Shown piece after piece: positions 38,838-51,536 of a stretch of DNA of 64,000 nucleotides. Every line of letters begins with the position of its first letter. Position 1 is the stretch's first letter. Origin of the DNA: Apiospora phragmitis (Eukaryota; Ascomycota; Sordariomycetes; Amphisphaeriales; Apiosporaceae); NCBI GenBank assembly GCA_038363925.1, contig JAQQWL010000008.1:1736001-1800000 (forward strand). Reading direction: 5' to 3'. A program made the position numbers and the translations under genes. Below the pieces are notes generated by a model. That model was given only the letters and a program-made list of their open reading frames with translations, was not told the origin of the DNA and did not search any database.

Positions 38838-40345
38838 GGTTGGCAAGATGATGGGTTTGGAGTTTGAAGTACCCTCCCCACCTGCGCGGTTGGTTATAGG
38901 TATGTTCTGATTATCAACAGAAGTCCCGTCCTTGATCAGATCAGCGAACAACCTATTGTCGGGTTATAATGTCGTCTTCCAACATATTCTCCTCTTTAAG
39001 CGGACTGGATATGATATCATAAGGAAACAGTCCGATAACAGAACCCGTGTCGCGCCCGACACAAGTATATGCAACTACATAGTCTCATTGTTAACGGCGA
39101 CCAACTCACCCACTTCAGATGAGGGGTCGATCACTTTTCCCAAGAAAAGGTTCATCATAGAGTCTGCTTCAAGTCTGATTGGCCCACGACTATCACCTCG
39201 TGGGAGCATCACCCGAGCCCCTTCCTGCAGAAGCCCGATCTGAGTTACCGCTGATTGGGTCGTCGAATCCCTCCCCGGCCCTCCTCCATGCCAATCCCTT
39301 GGCTGAGCTGTTGAGTCGGTATGGCGTACCGTCTCTTCCTTGGCTCCCCCGCATTTGGCAGTCCGCTAGACATGCAAGCTTGAACTTATTGCTGATGATA
39401 GCATCGACAAGAGGTCGCCGAGATAGTCTTCGGGAAGGGAGGGTCAAGAGTTGTGATTTGATACTTCATCGCGCCATGGCTCTGGGACTGGAACGTTGCA
39501 TGGCATATGCATGGGTACGGGTAGCTCATGTACGGAACCCCGCATCCCGTAACTGTCGAGACACTGGAGGTGGGCAGCAGAGGGCAAAGGAGCAAACTAG
39601 GGACGCTTTAGCGGTCAGTCGATAGCTTGTTTGGCTGGGCCACCTTACTGTATTCCTTCGAGGCAACGAGCGATGTTCTCCCAAACAAAGTTGGTGCAGC
39701 CCCGTGCCGCTCGCATGTACGTTGCCGGACGGAATCTTTCGAGGATTAAGAAACCCCAGCAGTCAAAGAAGTTCGGGGGACTTTTGAGTTAAACAATTAG
39801 CTGGTACCGAATGCTCGGGGCTTTCATGAGTAATTGCCATTGGGTTGCGTGCAGGCCGTTGCTACGACATGCGCTTGACAGCGGGAGTCGCATTGCGTGT
39901 TATTGTAATACATCAATGCGATAGTGTTTCTTCCCCTTCTTGGTGTAGCAGGCTTAAGAAAAGACAAAGTTAGAGCGAACGTCAGAACGTTTACGGGGTG
40001 TACAGGACCTTTTAGGAGTCAAATTCGGCCTGATGGATGACCCGCGCAGAACCCACCACTCACGTGAGATGGTAAGTACGGCGTATCTGGGTTGCCTGCA
40101 TCAACACAGCCATGCATGAGATGTTGCGCATGGGGCTGCAATGCTGGTTGCTGATGACATCTCCCATAAAGCCAATGAGTGAGGTATGGAACGGCAGATG
40201 AATATCGAGATCATGTATGCAAGCCACCGTCAATGAACTAGAACGTCGACATTGCGTCTGAGATGCACCGTTAGATTATGATAGTTGGCAACTCGTTTGC
40301 ATGCCATGCGACCTGTCTAAGCCCTTGGAGCATTTGAAATTTCAA
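38838..40345. other. Intergenic region, 1.5 kb
   Basis: Holds the OPT promoter and the 3' UTR of the MFS gene. A 148-codon + strand frame (39,179-39,625) has no domain or supporting splice sites and was not called. Confidence 0.4.
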
Positions 40346-41631
40346 CTAAATACGCCTTTTCCTTCTATGCAACACCAAAGCTGCCACCAGCAACAGCGAG
40401 CCCGCCGCCAACGTGGCCCCTGAGTATGCAATAAGTCCCTTCCAGGCTAGATCGCCACCTCGGCCTAGGATGACACCAGCGATCGGAGTCCCTGCCAGGA
40501 CCGACAAGCCCGAAAACAGATAGTTCGTGCCCATGCGGGTGCCCAGCCTGCTCATATCCGATGTCAGGGGCACGATGCAGCTGGGGAGCATACTGACAAG
40601 TCCGCCTTGAAATGAGCCATAGAGTACTGCGAAGACTAAGAGACCCGGGAAGTTGGCGATGCCCATCCACAGGAAGGCCATCGCGGCGCAGAGGCACGTC
40701 ATGCTAATAATGGTGTTGAGCAATCCCGCATACACGGCGATCCACGGCGGGAGGATGCGGCCCAGGGCGCTCCCGACATTGAGCAGCGTCACGAAGTAGG
40801 GTGAGAACCCGACGGACGATACCCGAAAAGTGATGGCGTAGAGCTGGACATAGAAGAAGGGAACCCAGAGCCCGAGAAAGGCGCAGAAGATCGCGGCCGT
40901 GAAGACCAACATGGGCAGGTCCCGGAAGTACGTCCAGTCGACGAAAGCACGGCGCCTATGCCGAGGGTCGGGAGCTACGCGCGCCTTGATGAAAACGATG
41001 GGGACGGTCGAGAGGCCGAGCAAGATGAAGGCGATGACGCGCGTGGCCCAGCCGAAGCCGACGCGGGGTAGCAGCTTGCTGAAGAGGATGGGCAGCACGA
41101 CCCCTGCGACGGGCGATCCGACCGACTGCGCGCCCACGGCGAGCGCGCGCCGCCTCTCGAACCACTGGCCCACGGCTGCCGCGGCGGGCAGGTACAGCAA
41201 GCCGCAGCCGAGCCCGACGCAGACGCCCTGCGCGAGCAGGAGCTGGTAGTACCGCGTGCAGAACGAGGTCGCGAACAGGCCGACGACGACGAACCCGTGG
41301 CCGGCCACCAGCAGCGGCCGGAGGTGGCCCGCGTCGAACAGCGGGCCCGACACGACGCCGCCCGTCATCAGGAGCGCACCCTGCACCGAGCCGATCCACG
41401 AGATGGCCGAGGGGATGCCCGGGGGTGGTGGGGGTCGTCCGCGGCGGCGGCGAATAGCTCTCGCTCGTAGTACGTCTGGAACACGCCGAAGGAGTTCACG
41501 AGGCCCCAGGTGTGGACTGCGGACACCGTGGCGCCTAGCACGACGAGCCAGGCTTCGCGGCCGCCGTCGGGCGGTGGTGATTGGCACGGGCTTGCCCTTG
41601 TTGCCTCTTCGGCTGCGGGTGTTGATGCCAT
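40346..41631 (-). CDS. MFS transporter, monocarboxylate porter-like (one frameshift)
   Basis: Major facilitator of the fungal monocarboxylate porter type (the family of yeast Mch proteins), predicted 12-helix plasma-membrane carrier. Fungal members often move riboflavin or unknown organic acids rather than lactate. The start at 41,631 ([11 protein letters not shown]) precedes the family signature [15 protein letters not shown] then [15 protein letters not shown] of helix 1. Helices 2-6 include [19 protein letters not shown] and a [23 protein letters not shown] block. The second half has a [19 protein letters not shown] segment and ends in a basic cytosolic LHRRKRRI. A single-base deletion in the C runs at about 41,418-41,433 (DDPHHP/PPGIPS junction) breaks the frame; corrected length is 428 residues. 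An in-frame Met seven codons upstream is an alternative start. Confidence 0.88.
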
Positions 41632-42998
41632 GGGCGAAGCACCAGGCCGCAAACTTGAGCGAGGATGGTAAAGAATCTGCTCGGATAGCCGTGATGTTGA
41701 TGAGAGGTCAACTCTTATCAGTCTCCTGTGGCTCTAACGGGGTCAAGCGGTTGCTCTCTTACTTATACCGGTCATCGTGATGGTGGATAAGCACTTAAGT
41801 AAGTAAGTAAGTATAGAATATAAAAGTTCGAGTGCGTGGCGTGCACTTGGTATATCCCTCGTTTCTTTCTTGATCGTGGGTGCTTCCAGGGATATAAGTT
41901 TGCTCACTCGTATAGCTGCATATGATATGCCGGTGAGAGATAACAGAGAGACCGAGTCAATACTTTGGAAAACGGCTAAGCTGCGGCAACTCGGACTAAA
42001 TAATATTATTATCCGCGATTTCCATTTTTTTGTCTGGAGTTGATCAAGGACTCAGCACTTTGAGCGGCAGGGCACATTAACTATAGTCATCCTGTAGCTT
42101 TGGAGCAATCGCGTATGTTTGCTTAATGTCGCGGACCCGACTCCCCGGTCGATCCTTGCATCCGGGAGTCCAAATGTGTCCTAGGTCTGTTTGCTGAACT
42201 CCAGCCTGAGGTAGTAGGGTCAGTGAAAAAAACCATCACATTTTCTTGAGCAGTGATGACCAGCAACGATCCGCATCTTAACAACTCCGGATACTTACAC
42301 TATTCGGTGGCACTTGTCCGGTACTGCGCTTTCTCTCATTTCAATCAATGGAGGAGAGGTATTGAACTCTTTACCTGCTGATGGAAAATACCACTACGGT
42401 TGATCTATGAGTGCCTTGCGTTAGCCCCGGTTGGACATTACTGCGCCCTCGATACAGTCCCTGCCATAGCTCCACACCGCTAACCATTCAGCAACCCCCC
42501 CCCCCTAGCTCTCTCTTCTGAGATCGTATGTGTAAAACATTATAGTGAGTCATTCAATCTACAACGACCAATGTTTTAGCGTTTGACAAATTCGATAGGA
42601 AAGTGCCTGTCCTACCGAAGCGGCATATACAGTTAGAGCCTCCAAACGCAATGGTGGTGATTGATATGAACTTGTTTATAGTAGGGGCACATCGAGAGAG
42701 CATGTATGTGTATGAAAACTGTAAAGACTGTATTGGTGAACAGAGACAGTGTCTGTTATCTCGAATGAACTCATGTTAAAGAGAAGAGAAGAAGAAGATG
42801 ATGAAGAAGATGAAACCCCCAAGATGCCCATAAGTGATCGTGCCCAATGCAGCCCTTGACTCCGTTGAATGCTGCCGTAATCTCAACCCTCCAGATGATA
42901 CATAGATGGAGTTGCAGCAACGGTCCCAATTGACTGCTGCCCAAGTGTCCTACATAAAAGAAGCCATATAAAATGTCCAAGCCGAGCGATTAAGTAAT
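41632..42998. other. Intergenic region, 1.4 kb
   Basis: MFS promoter on the left and 3' UTR of the secreted-protein gene on the right. Contains AAGT/AAGTA repeats (41,793-41,812), a poly-C run (42,496-42,506) and GAA-rich tract (42,781-42,812). No gene seen. Confidence 0.4.
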
Positions 42999-43619
42999 CT
43001 AGGGCTTCTTGGCGTTCCAGTAGTCACGCTGCTGCTCGCAGACCCTGACGGCGGTCTGGTGACCAGCGTCGGCCTTGCAGGCCTTGTTGGCATTCTTGCA
43101 CTCCTCGACACACCTGGGATTCTGTTAGCGCACTGTTTCGCCCCCTTGATCTGTGCGGCGTTTGAAAGAAAGGGGCAGAGTTAAAACAAAAGGTACTTAC
43201 TTCCTGTAGGCGTCGAGGCACTTGCTCTTGATCTCCTTGCGCTTCTTTTCGTCCTTGGACTTGTCGAAGTCGGTGCGGCTCGTGCTGGGGCAGGCGCTCT
43301 GGCCCTTGTGGGCCTCCTTGGTGGCCTCGCTCATCTTCTTCTTGTTCTCGTCGTACTTCTTCTGCTTCTCCTTCTCGTCGTTGCCGGGCCACTTGGCGTT
43401 GCAGGTCTCGCCGTCGCGGGCGAAGAGGACCTCGACGGCGCGCTTGGTGAAGTCGAGCTCGGCGGCCGCGGCTCCGAAGTCCTCGGGCCCGCTCCGGGAC
43501 ACCAGGAGGAGGTCGCCGTTGTTGTTATTGGCGGCGGCTTCGGCGGCGGGGGCGGCGGAGACCAGGGCCGGGGCGGCCAGGAGGAGGGAGACGAGCTGGG
43601 TGGGGAACTGTATCTTGAT
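42999..43619 (-). CDS. Small secreted Lys- and Cys-containing protein, no AUG at expected start
   Basis: Two exons, 43,619-43,201 and 43,113-42,999, with a GTAAGT donor, CCCAG acceptor and phase kept, give about 177 residues. The N-terminus reads as a classic signal peptide, (I)KIQFPTQLVSLLLAAPALVS followed by A-A-P, with cleavage likely after VSA or SAA, but its first codon is ATC (43,619-43,617) rather than ATG. No ATG occurs in any - strand frame between here and 43,744, and that one is in a different frame. A DFTKR motif resembles a Kex2 site. The mature part is very Lys/Glu-rich and holds about seven cysteines, four of them in the C-terminal KCVEECKNANKACKA and VRVCEQQ segments. No known domain. 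Size, secretion and location beside a transposon block are compatible with a secreted effector-like protein, but that is inference. Confidence 0.65.
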
Positions 43620-44228
43620 GGAGGATGAGGGGTGTTCAATTTGTGTAGGGAAGGAGTTGGAGAGTTTGGTTCTGAGGTGATGGAGATAATAGCGGATGGT
43701 GTTTGTTTTTGGATGCTGAGATGAGTTGGGAGTTTAGGAGGCATCTGTCGACTATATATACTCATGACGAAGGCATATTCACTCGCTCTCCGGACGCAGC
43801 TCAGGACTATGAATAGTAGAGTAAGCAGCTCCGGACTTTCGTCATCGAGGTAAACAAAAAGACCCTCGTATTCGAACTGAAGACCGAAGGATGCAACGAA
43901 TCGTCAGCTGTATTGCCGATCTCTGTATCCTAAGATCACCATGTGTAAACCATTGTCTATCAACGCCTGCAAGTGATCTATAATTAGACCATAGGATGAA
44001 ACAATAGTCTGCATTAGCTATGGGTTGCTGTATCTCATAGGAGGCATTAGCCACGCCATGAGAGGTGCTAACCCCCAGGCTTGGCATCCGGCAATGCAAA
44101 AGCTCACGCTCGTCTTTTGCTTATTAGATGGATCGATGGCCAAAGGCCCGTATTCCTATTCGCTGACATAGATGGGCTTGGAATATTAGCTTCCGGCCAG
44201 CCGTCGTTCCACAGTTCCACATAACGTA
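43620..44228. other. Region between secreted-protein gene and transposon block
   Basis: Contains the presumed promoter of the secreted-protein gene. Up to 44,228 it is normal sequence, and it should include the upstream flank of the transposon target. Reading in the frame of the LRR-like remnant at 51,562, the last 20 codons are open (back to a TGA at 44,164). No convincing 5' exon can be recognised. Confidence 0.35.
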
Positions 44229-44253
44229 CGTCACCCCATAATTGATCCCCCCT
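44229..44253 (+). repeat. Left terminal inverted repeat of outer element
   Basis: CGTCACCCCATAATTGA, followed by TCCCCCC, is matched in inverted orientation at the right border. TA at 44,227-44,228 is the likely target duplication. Confidence 0.8.
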
Positions 44254-45204
44254 GTAATTGACCCCCCTGTCGACCTCCACCACGATTTACTGCCATTTCG
44301 ATTTAAAAAGAGATTTCTTAACGAATTCTAATCCGAATTATTTCATTCTTTTAAATATATACTAATTTATTAATAGTGCGTTTATATATCGAAAACGACA
44401 TCTCTACCGCTATTTAAAATGTGGTAAGCGATAAATTTATTTATAAAGCTGCCTTTTATTAAAGTATTCTACGGTCTACCTTTATTAGTCGACCTTACGG
44501 CCGATAACTACGTCGATAATTAAAATCTACTTATTAAAAGCTCTCTTTAATTTAAGAGAAGTATTTAATAGATTAGATTTTAATTTAAAAAGCCTTTAAC
44601 GTCGCACTAACGTATACGTAAATTAAGGAACTAGCTTAGCGCGTTTAACCCTTTATAACAACCCTATACTATTAAGTAAAAACTAGATAAATTTATTCCT
44701 TCGACGTTACCTAGCCTTACGAATAAAGATGTAACATCGTATCGACTCTTAGCGCATTAATAAAGCATTAATTAAAATAATTAAGTTTTAGTTTTTAATT
44801 AAATTACGTATATTTTAAATTTAAGTTATTAAACTTAAAAATAAGTATAATATAAACGAGCACGGTATTTTAAAAAGTTAAAGAAGTAATAGCCTTATAA
44901 TAAATAGTTTAAAATTACGGTTTATTTAATAAAAACAGCCTAGTTTAAAGTATTAAATAACTATATTAAAATATGTATCGGTACTCGGTAAAGCTATCTC
45001 TTTTTTAGTAATTTATAAGGGTAAATCGGTTTAAAAGTAATAGTTTTTTTAAAAACTCGATAAATTTAAAGAATAAAAGTTTAATATAAATAATAAAGGC
45101 TAAATAAATAACGAACTCGTTATTAAATAACTTAAAGATATCTTTATATTAAAAACCGCTTCAAATAATTTAAAGGATATTCGTTTATTTATTTTAAATA
45201 AGTA

Positions 45205-45415
45205 TAATTATTAAAATAGTAAGAACTGAGGTTTTCTATATTATTATAAAAAAGGTACTACGTACCTACGCGTATGAACCCTTTTCTTGTTTTATTAAAA
45301 GGGGTATACGATACCCCTTATAGCTCGTATTAAAAATAGATATAAATAATAAAATAAGAATAATTAAACCCCGATTAAAACCGGAATTATTATATATACG
45401 AGAGCTTATTTAATA
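45205..45415 (+). repeat. LTR (copy b), 5' LTR of copy 2
   Basis: About 211 bp, matching copies a, c and d in orientation. It ends in TTTAATA where the less mutated consensus has TTCAACA. The start is approximate. Confidence 0.7.
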
Positions 45416-48149
45416 TTAATTAATAGTTACCCGTAGCGATTATAAATTAATAAGAGTAAAGAGACGGTTCTACGCCCTTACCGACGTAAGGGCGACCGTG
45501 TTAAAAAGCCCCGAGAATTTCCGCCCGTTAGAAATTCGGAAGAAGAGCCGAACTAAATTAACCGTACGAGGAGGAACCCCTTTTCCCGAGTATATATTAT
45601 AAACAGGAGACTAGGTTCCGAATTATATATAAAACTAGCTAGGCTATATATAACTATATATTTAAATAACCTTATTATATAATTTATAAAACGATAAATT
45701 TTATTAAAAATAGAATTAATTACGGTCGGCGAATCGAGACCGAGCCCGGACGTACCGAATTTAAATAAACCGATAACTTTAAACCTCGAACTATTTATAT
45801 ATAAAGAAATTTCTTAAAATACCGGGATCTTTTTAATAGTTTAGAAAAGGAACGTTAACCTCGCTTTTTAAGAATTCGAACTTTTAGAAATACTTTTTGA
45901 AAAGATAATACCTGAACTACTTATAACGTACCTCGTATAATATTTTTTAAAATATTATATATCAAAAATAAAAAAAAACGTTCTTTTAAAAAGCGTTTAA
46001 TATAAAGTTTAAAGAATAAACCGAATATTATTTCGGTTAAATTAATTATATATTTTAAAAAAAGCTCTATTATTATCTCGAGAAAAACGGAATTAATATA
46101 TCGATAGGCGGATCCTTTAAAAGCAAGCTCGTATAACTAATACCACCGGCCGTTCCCGTATATTAATAGGATCGACCGGTAAAACCGACTTCGGAAACCC
46201 GAAAAAAGGATGTTTTATACTCTTCCTTAAAATAAATAGTCGAATAACCGCCGCCTAAACGAGAGACACCCGGTCTCTATACGAAGTAATCGTTCGCGAT
46301 ATTACGGGACACTTTAGGCTTAACGTTTAACCCTAGATTTTTAAGTATTTAAACGTTATAAAATATCGTCCCTTTTTTTTTTTAACTCCGGTACCGCCGG
46401 ACTAGACCGTACAATTATCTAGTCTAGCGTATATTACGAAATACGATATCCTTTTAAGCCGAGTTATTTATAACGGTAAAATCGATTAGAATAAAGTCGT
46501 TATTTTCTCGAAGGTATAAAGGAAAAAAAAGAATTATACCGGTAAGCTATATAATATCTTTTATAATAAAGTATAGATATTTATTAAAATATATCGACGG
46601 CTAAATATATTAAAAGATTAATATTATATAGTCTTTTTAAATATTTTTTCCGGTTATATAAAAATATTCTATTTTAATTATATCGGATTTAAAAAGAGAT
46701 AAAACGAGATATATTATTTAATAAACTCGTACTTTAATATAATAATAAATTACGAATAATATTTTATAAATTAGATAATAACCTCTTTCGTATAAATAAA
46801 AAGTAAAAACGCCGAAAAGTAACTTATTAAGGTTTTAGAAATCTTGCTAAATAAGCTTTAGCTCGTATAACGAGCCCTCGGAAAGGGATTCGAAAGAGAA
46901 ATCGCTCTTTATACCTCCGTTATAAGAGCTTATCGAAGAGTTCCGGAATTTTTACTAGCCTTTATTTATTAAAAGTTAATATATAAAGCGTTATTCTCGG
47001 ACTTTCGCGTATCGTTAAATATAGTAGCGGATTAAAAGATCTTAGAACGATACCTAATGGAGGAACTATATCGAGACCCGGCTAAGGATACGTACTTAAT
47101 TAATAAACGGTTTATAAATAACCGTACGAGAGAAAACCGACTAGTTTACGGTAACAAATTACCGTATAATAGCCGACCACTAGAACAGGAAGGCAGCCAG
47201 TGACCCGTTAGTACCTTCTAGCTAAAGCTATCGTACGGGAACCGGCAGTTCGAACGAGGAACCTATTAAATCTATTATAAGTAAAGCTATTAGTTAATAA
47301 ACCACCTAGCTAAAGAGCGAACCCGTATAATAATCTAATACTTTTAAGCGTATAATAATGTTAAATAAGATCTCTTTACTTAAAAAGAATACGGGGATTT
47401 CGTCCGAAACTAAGAAAAGAAAAGAGAGGAGCTAAAAAACAACGAAAAGGAGTATAACTATCTCGATTTAAAAAACGCATAATAAAGTATTACTTACTTA
47501 ATAAACGTCGCGTTTTATTACCGGCTTATTAATAAAGATATTTACTTAATAAATATTTAATTAAACTAGGAACGACGAATAAAAAAAAACTAATAATCGA
47601 TATTATATCGTTTCGAAAATCGTATAAAAAAAGGGAAATCTCGGAGATCTACTAGGTCGACGGCCGAAATAACCCTATAAACGCCTTTACTAAGAAATTT
47701 TTAAATAAAGCCCTTAAATAATTAGTATTAATTAATAAGTTAACCGTATACATAAAAGCGTATATTAAAAGACTAAACTTATACGGCGAGTAAAAAAAAA
47801 AAAGGAAAAAAGAGATATTTTCTTTTTTAACAAGGTATAACGTATCTCGATATATAACGGCGTATTTATTATTATTACTACTTTTATTACTATTATTACT
47901 CTTAAACTATTCCTTTTAATTTATAACGAGAAATAATATATATAAATATATAATAACTTTTTTTATTATTATTATTATAAAAAAACTTATTACTTAACTA
48001 AATTAATATTAAGAAGGTATAATATCACTTATACGGCTCAAGCAAGCACCGAATACCGGATTAGCGTAACCTATCCGTACGAAACCTTTACGAAAAGAAG
48101 ACTCGTTTTAAAAAAAGGAGCTGCTTAAGTCTATTATTAAAACAAAAAC

Positions 48150-48363
48150 TGCTAGTATTAGAATAGCAGGAATTAAGGTTTTCTATATTACTTTAAAAAG
48201 GGTGTTACGTACTTACGCGCACGAACCCCTTTCTTATTTTATTAAAAGGGGCATACGATACCCCTCGTAGCTCGTATTAAAAATAAATATAAATAATAAA
48301 ATAAGAACGATTAAACCTCGATTAAAACCGGAACCACCGTACATACGAGAGCTCATTTAATAA
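48150..48363 (+). repeat. LTR (copy c), 3' LTR of copy 2
   Basis: Begins near CTGCTAGTATTAGAATAGCA, which is closer to the unmutated form than copy b, and ends TTTAATA. Confidence 0.7.
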
Positions 48364-48369
48364 TAATAG

Positions 48370-48583
48370 TTATATTATTAAAATAGCAGGAACTAAGGTT
48401 TTCTATACTACTCTAAAGGGGGTGCCACGTACCTACGCGTATAAACCCCTTTTCTGTTTTATAAAGAGGGGCATACGATGCCCCTCGTAGCTCGCACTAA
48501 AGATAGATATAAATAATAAAATATAGTAATATAGCACCCCTTAAACCCCCACTTATACGTACGTATAAAAGCTTATTTAATAT
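48370..48583 (+). repeat. LTR (copy d), extra LTR next to copy 2
   Basis: A fourth direct-orientation LTR lies only about six bases after LTR c, with no element interior beyond it. It is a solo LTR or the remnant of a tandem arrangement. Confidence 0.7.
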
Positions 48584-48820
48584 ATATAACTAACGATTTT
48601 ATATCTCTTTAAAATAATATTTATTTATTATTTTTACCCCTTTATTTATTACACGTTTTTTAACCCTTTAATATTAAGGTTTTTACCTTTATAAAAGATT
48701 ATTATTAAAAAGAGATCGATTTCTTATCTTTATTAATAGATTTAACTTTTATCGGTAAATAAAACTTTCTTATATACTATACTAGAGCTCGTAAAAAGGT
48801 TTTATCGGCTTAGAATATTA

Positions 48821-50808
48821 AGGGTGGTTAGCGTGGTAGTGGTCTTTAGCCCGTAAGCCAGCTGACGGTGCTACGGTCCCCCCATGTAACGGCGACCCCT
48901 AAATTTAGATAGCCCTTGATAGTACCACATATAAATTAGTATATAAACCAGTTAGCTTTTGATTTATAGTTAATTAAATAATACTATCGTTTTCCTTTTC
49001 TTTTCCTCTTTTCGATAGGCCGTAAACTTGACGAGTTAGTACTGTAACGCGCGATTTAAGATATTATAAATGGCTCGTTAATAAAATAAGCCGCCGAGAA
49101 GCATAATATCCCTGGAATAATTCTGAGGGCTCGGATTTACGGCCGTAAAATTATAAAATAACGGAATAAGTCCTTCTAAGCTTTAATAATAGCGGAAAAG
49201 TTTTAGATCGTGACTTAGTACTTTATATAGTATAATTTAAGCTGTTTACCGGCGTACGTTATTTTTTAAATGTTCGCTTAACGGATTTTTTAAATTAACG
49301 GGATTAATATAATCCTCGGTAAGCACTAGGTTAAAAGATTTATTACTCGTTATCTATTTATTAGTGCTACTTTTTTTAAAAGGATAGATTTTTTAAGGCT
49401 TAATGTAACTTCCGTAAAAAAAATTATCGAGTTTTTCGAGCGGTTTAATAATCCTATTTTAAAATCGATCCTTTTAAAGTTTCGGTTTAATATCGACGAG
49501 ATTGGTAACTAGCTCGGCTATAGAACGAATATAATAATTATTAGACTTATTAAAATAAAGAAAATACTAGTTATAGACTCTCTTAATTAAAAATAAGCTT
49601 CTGCGGTCGAATATAATAACGCTTTAAGCCGAGCTTTGCCTCTTTTTATTATATTTAAAGGTTAATAGGTCTAGTAGTAATAGTTTTTAGAGGAAGAGGA
49701 CTCGTTAACGAATACTATAAAGGATTAGGTTTTTACGGTATTCCTTAAAGGCTGGATTAATAAGGAGCTAGCCTTAGTATAGTTAAATAAGGTTTTTATC
49801 CTTTATATAAAGCTTAAAAACAAGGATTAATAGCGGCTTATTATCCTGGATGGTTACGTTAACTATATAAGCGAGGACTTTATTATAACGTATTTAAAAT
49901 ATAAGATATAGCTTCTTTTCTTTCCGGCATATTCGTCGCACTTATTATAACCCTTAGATCTTGGTCTTTTTAATGTGTTGAAGGATACTTACTACCGGAA
50001 AATAACCTTATATTATATAGGGTTTAATAATATAAATATGAGTAAAAGGGACTTCTTCCGGTGTTACGAGCTAGCTAAAAGGTTTATTTTTCGGCTATAT
50101 ATAATAATTGGCGGCTAGGCCGTAACTAGTATATTTCCTCGCGATATTAATAAGCCCTTTAATAGCCGGAACCGGAGGATAGAAAACCAGGTAAAAGCAG
50201 GACTATTTAAGCCTCCCTTTGATGTTTTTGATAAATAATTCTTTTTTATAGCGTTATTAATATTTACGACCAGCCGCTAAATTAAAGAGTTAGCGGATAC
50301 GTTTAATAATAATAATGCTATTTTTAATAGCGCGACGCGCCGGGTTTTATTCCGGAAGCTCTAAAAGAGTCTGAATATTTTAAACGGCTAGATCGGCCAA
50401 TTGGAGCACGAGAAATTAATTTTAAAAAGTAATTTAGAAAAAGAAAGAGGTAAAAAGAGGAAAAGAGTAATACTTAACCCTAACTAGAAGTTTACGCGTA
50501 TACGAGATGCTATAGTAGTTAAGAGGGAAATAAATGGCGTTATACCGGAACCCCAGGCTGTTACTCCTTTATCGTCGGCGCCGGAAGCCGTTATAATTAA
50601 ATCTAACTCTAAATTTGAGATTAAGAGTGTTATAGAAGTGTTTCGAGACTGAAATAGTATTTTTAAGATTTTATATTAATTTTTAATTAAATTATTCGTA
50701 TTATTATTATGTAATATTATTGTTAGTTTTTAGGGTCGCCGTTATATAAGGTGACCGTAGTACCGTTAACTGGCTTATATGTTGCTAAGCCACTCACCAG
50801 CCCTCTTT
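48821..50808 (+). mobile_element. pogo/Fot1-like DNA transposon, inner element
   Basis: About 2 kb, flanked by TA (48,819-48,820; 50,809-50,810), with imperfect terminal inverted repeats. The clearest inner matches are GCCAGCTGACGGTGCTACGG against GCCAGTTAACGGTACTACGG and TAACGGCGACCC on both sides. The + strand keeps legible DDE_1 transposase pieces: FNIDEIGN (49,486-49,509), LPLFIIFKG (near 49,640-49,665), LDGYVNYI (49,846-49,868) and FFPAYSSHLL-stop-PLDLG (49,919-49,966), where the stop TAA replaces the usual CAA of SSHLLQPLD. RIP is milder than in the surrounding LTR element. Confidence 0.8.
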
Positions 50809-50819
50809 TACTTAAAAAC

Positions 50820-51033
50820 TATTGAATGGGCTTTCGTACATACGTACAAGTGGGTTCCGGGTTCAATCGGGGTTATATTGCTATATTATGTTATTCATGT
50901 CTATCTTTAATACGAGCTGCGAGGGGCATCGTATGCCTTGATGAAACTGAAAAGGGGTTTGTGCGCGCAGGCACGTGGCACCCCTTTTAGAGTAATATAG
51001 AAAACCTTAGTTCCTGCTGTTCTAATAAAAACA
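50820..51033 (-). repeat. LTR (copy e), inverted and weakly mutated
   Basis: Reverse complement of the LTR seen at a-d. It retains many CpA and TpG sites (for example GTGCCACGTGCCTGCGCGCA on its own strand), so it is the best guide to the original LTR sequence. It lies about ten bases from the inner pogo element. Confidence 0.75.
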
Positions 51034-51536
51034 GCAACCGAAAACGATCGGAAGAGATAACACAGGCCTTAACTAGTTAAGATAAGGCTCTCACACTTAT
51101 TTAAACTCTTTTAATTAATAGTATATTATAGTTAATATTAAAAAAGTGTATTAACTTAAAGCGTTAAATTCGACACTTTTATTAATTAAATTAAAATAAC
51201 TTTATTATATAACGCCGGTTATTTAAAAAGATTTAAAAAAATATTAAAAAAGGATTATTTATTAATTAATACGAAATTATAATTATAATCCTTAAAAGAG
51301 AAGTTAGAGCTCGTAAAGCTACGAAAAAAGCGAAGGGTATAAATTAGTTCGAACTTAAAATTTATATCGATTAAAAGCATATAACGTATAAAAGAGAAAC
51401 TAGATTAAATTAAAATTAAAGAATAAGATTTTAAAAGAACTATTATATCTACTATTAAAAGCGATTATATCATAATCTAAAATTAAAGGAATGGTTACTA
51501 TTTAAAGTTAGTGGTCGATTTATACCATTAATTTTT

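Larger units (their letters stand above)
45205..48363 (+). mobile_element. Complete RIP-mutated LTR element, copy 2
   Basis: About 3.16 kb with two direct LTRs (45,205-45,415 and 48,150-48,363) around a 2.73 kb interior that is colinear with 1-2,630 of the window. Just before the 3' LTR is a purine-rich AAAAAAAGGAG at 48,111-48,121, a plausible polypurine tract. I found no recognisable gag, protease or reverse transcriptase remnant, so it may be a non-autonomous or extremely decayed element. An ATT/TTA microsatellite near 47,860-47,975 matches that of copy 1. Confidence 0.75.

Noticed and set aside
39179..39625. 148-codon + strand frame
   Set aside because: No domain, no supporting splice sites and no resemblance to known families.
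48364..51034. A composite transposon bounded by LTR d and inverted LTR e
   Set aside because: The inner pogo element has its own inverted ends and TA duplication, so the flanking LTRs are more simply independent insertions.
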